A stretch of DNA of 64,000 bases from Brachynemurus nebulosus (Eukaryota > Arthropoda > Insecta > Neuroptera > Myrmeleontidae). Both the position numbers and the translations under genes were made by a program. Shown piece by piece: positions 62,124 through 64,000 of this stretch (its first letter is position 1; each line of letters opens with the position of its first letter). The stretch lies in the NCBI GenBank assembly GCA_035578155.1, contig JAPWDM010000001.1:80643561-80707560 (forward strand). The letters are read 5' to 3'. Below the pieces are notes generated by a model. That model was not told the DNA's origin. It saw only the letters and a list, made by a program, of their open reading frames with translations, and made no database searches.

Positions 62124-62217
62124 AATATTTATACGTTTCTTGATAATAAGAAATTAAAAGTGAAAAGCCGTTACATTTTTTCGTATATGCATTTCCGTAA
62201 TATATATACATCTACAT

Positions 62218-62277
<60 letters not shown>

Positions 62278-62322
62278 TCACTTTTAATTTCTTATTATCA
62301 AGAAACGTATTGTATAAATATT
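62124..62322. repeat. Palindrome with (TA)n loop
   Basis: TACGTTTCTTGATAATAAGA plus AATTAAAAGTGAA (62,132-62,166) is matched in reverse complement at 62,275-62,311, with a further AATATTTATA pair at the outer side. The loop includes a (TA)n tract at 62,216-62,270. Confidence 0.8.
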
Positions 62323-62329
62323 TATTATA

Positions 62330-64000
62330 TATATATGTATATATATTATTTTTAAATAAATAAATGTGTTTTTATTTTTTTAACTACTTTTCTAAACTTT
62401 ATTTAACGCTTTTAGTACGGCCGTATATTCCAATATTTTAGATAAAAAATTTAATATCTCTATAAGTATAATTGCAAGTTTGCTACGTTTTGCTTAATTT
62501 ATTTACAATGCGACCGCTCTTTACTATACAGCCTCCAGTTGCCGATATAAGACAATACACACTCTTCACTTGAATTTTTTCTAAAAATTAGTATGACCAG
62601 CTGAGCTCGTCATTAGTCCTAAAGGGGTTAATAAACGCCTTAAGCCAGTCGGAAGGAAATTGTTATTGAGAAAAATTAGCAAAAAGTTACAGTTACTTAT
62701 TATTTAAATTTGTCGGGACGAGAAATTCGCCATCTACGTCATGATATGACACTTGATATTTGCGATTAAGAAATAGGTATTTTTAATCATTTTTAATTGT
62801 TAATAGCAGATTTACGTTATAATCTGCTATTAATAGACCGCAGGACAGCAGGAAAAAGCCCAAGACAGCAGGAAAAAATAATTTTTTATATTAACTGTAC
62901 TGATTTTATAGATTTTAATTTTTTTGTATTCTAACTGTACCAATTCAATCTTTTTTAACCGATCCATATTGTTTTTTTTTATTTTTCATGGACAATATGT
63001 AGGCAACCAATAACTCTTACTAACAGATTCCAGTTCTCCGAACAAACGTAATTGCGGCGTACATAAAAAAAGTTGTCATTTACAGACGTTCAAAAATGTT
63101 TATACGGTTTCAGTTAACAGTTGTATATGAAAATATTGCATTAATGCTACAATGGGGTGTACCAGTTGAAATATTCATTTCACTTATAAATTTTACAGTT
63201 TTGAAAAAGAAAACACATGACAAGCATATGGGCTAATTTCAAAGGACTATTAATAAAAATTCTCGATTTGAATCCAGGAATGAAATTCCTGGATTTAAAT
63301 CAGGAATAAAAATTGAATAAAAATTCCAGATCTCTTTGATTTTATTATTTATATCTATAATAGATACTAAAAAAGTTTGTTTGACACGTTTTTGGTAAAA
63401 TATGATATTTGCAGCCAGTAGGTCATAAAACAATAAAAATAATATTAACAATAGGGTAAAAGCCCCCATTACGGTTACGGAACACTATTTTTAGGTGTGT
63501 CATTAAAGTAGCTTATAAAAATTAATAGATAAATTAAACATCCATTTTTTTTTTTCTTAATAAGCATGAAACCAAGTTTTTTTAATTCAATGAATATGTT
63601 TTTAAGAAAATATAAAACAAAAATTTTGATTTATTAATGTTTTTGTTTTATAATTTGTTGACATCTATAAAAAAACGGACAGAATATATTAACACCTTTA
63701 AAAAATCAGCACGAACACCTAAAAAAGAACACGTATGTAACGTACATGAGATACATCACATACATCTTCTGCCATCTTTTCACGTATAGGTAACTACATA
63801 TAATTCACTTTGATATGTATAAAGTGAATAGAGATGTGATTCTACCCGGAATTTTCTCGGCAAAATTCCCGAAAAGTGGGAATTTATTTTAATTTACTAT
63901 TTAGCGTATTATTTTGGATTTAAACTATCAAAACCACTGTTTAATAAAGAATATTTGTTAAATGTAGATAAATAATCTTTAAACTAAGGTTACTATATAA
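62330..64000. other. No recognisable gene; short hairpins
   Basis: Hairpin 62,803-62,834 (TAATAGCAGATT and AATCTGCTATTA, 8-nt loop). AGACAGCAGGAAAAA doubled near 62,843-62,875. Hairpin 63,273-63,297 (AATCCAGGAAT, GAA loop, ATTCCTGGATT). AGGGTAAAAGCCCCC at 63,454 is an isolated MITE end. 63,831-63,880 repeats the GGGAATTTTC family of 57.3 kb. Confidence 0.6.

Overview
This looks like a gene-poor, repeat-dominated stretch of an AT-rich nuclear genome from an arthropod, most likely an insect. The evidence is the set of element types found together (an I-type LINE, pogo-like, P-like, Helitron, Polinton-like and TTAA-bounded elements), eukaryotic tRNA promoter boxes, very long (TA)n tracts, and the absence of any dense or operon-like coding. 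I cannot name the species. I see no intact conventional host gene. Nearly every long open frame is either the coding remnant of a mobile element or an artefact of a tandem repeat.

Layout. 0-8 kb holds (TA)n tracts, diverged ~145-bp tandem repeats, a foldback of ~100-bp repeats (2.8-3.5 kb), a Tc1-like end (4.6 kb) and a 0.9-kb terminal-inverted-repeat (TIR) element (6.7-7.6 kb). 8.3-11.3 kb holds minus-strand LINE pieces, one with the RNase H/C-terminal region, and a 3' region made of serial hairpins; a second copy is nested in the first. 12.9-16.2 kb holds a Cys-rich pseudogene between inverted repeats, then a tandem-repeat element and palindromes looped by (TA)n. 17.07-21.25 kb is a deleted pogo-like element whose right part is split by a second copy of that tandem-repeat element. 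21.86-23.34 kb is a foldback. 23.6-25.3 kb is more GC-rich and contains ATG-to-splice-donor segments of unknown worth. 25.8-32.4 kb is a nested palindrome of (TA)n, ~125-bp tandem repeats and a further copy of the tandem-repeat element. 35.55-36.19 kb is a TTAA-bounded MITE.

The most striking object is at 36,281-46,932: a 10.65-kb element with 4.2-4.5-kb nearly identical inverted arms, 5'-AG...CT-3' ends and a 6-bp ACCTTT target duplication. These are the hallmarks of Polinton/Maverick insertions, but no polymerase or integrase is visible in it. Each arm carries a small basic ORF, a broken second ORF, subterminal repeats and a 21-bp (one coiled-coil heptad) coding array of about 42 copies on the left and 32 on the right. 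The two arms differ in length by 210 bp, which is ten repeat units. The 2-kb single-copy centre encodes a C2H2 zinc-finger protein with an acidic tail and an unrecognised CxxC protein.

47-64 kb holds a pogo-type MITE (47.25 kb), a tRNA-like SINE head, a decayed P-element-type transposase (48.4-50.2 kb), a decayed Helitron (51.3-56.7 kb; Rep and Pif1 helicase with damaged active sites), a 3-kb TIR element abutting the helicase stop codon, a broken THAP domain (59.9 kb), one well-folded tRNA gene (60,756-60,828, anticodon AGU) and sparse non-coding DNA with short hairpins.
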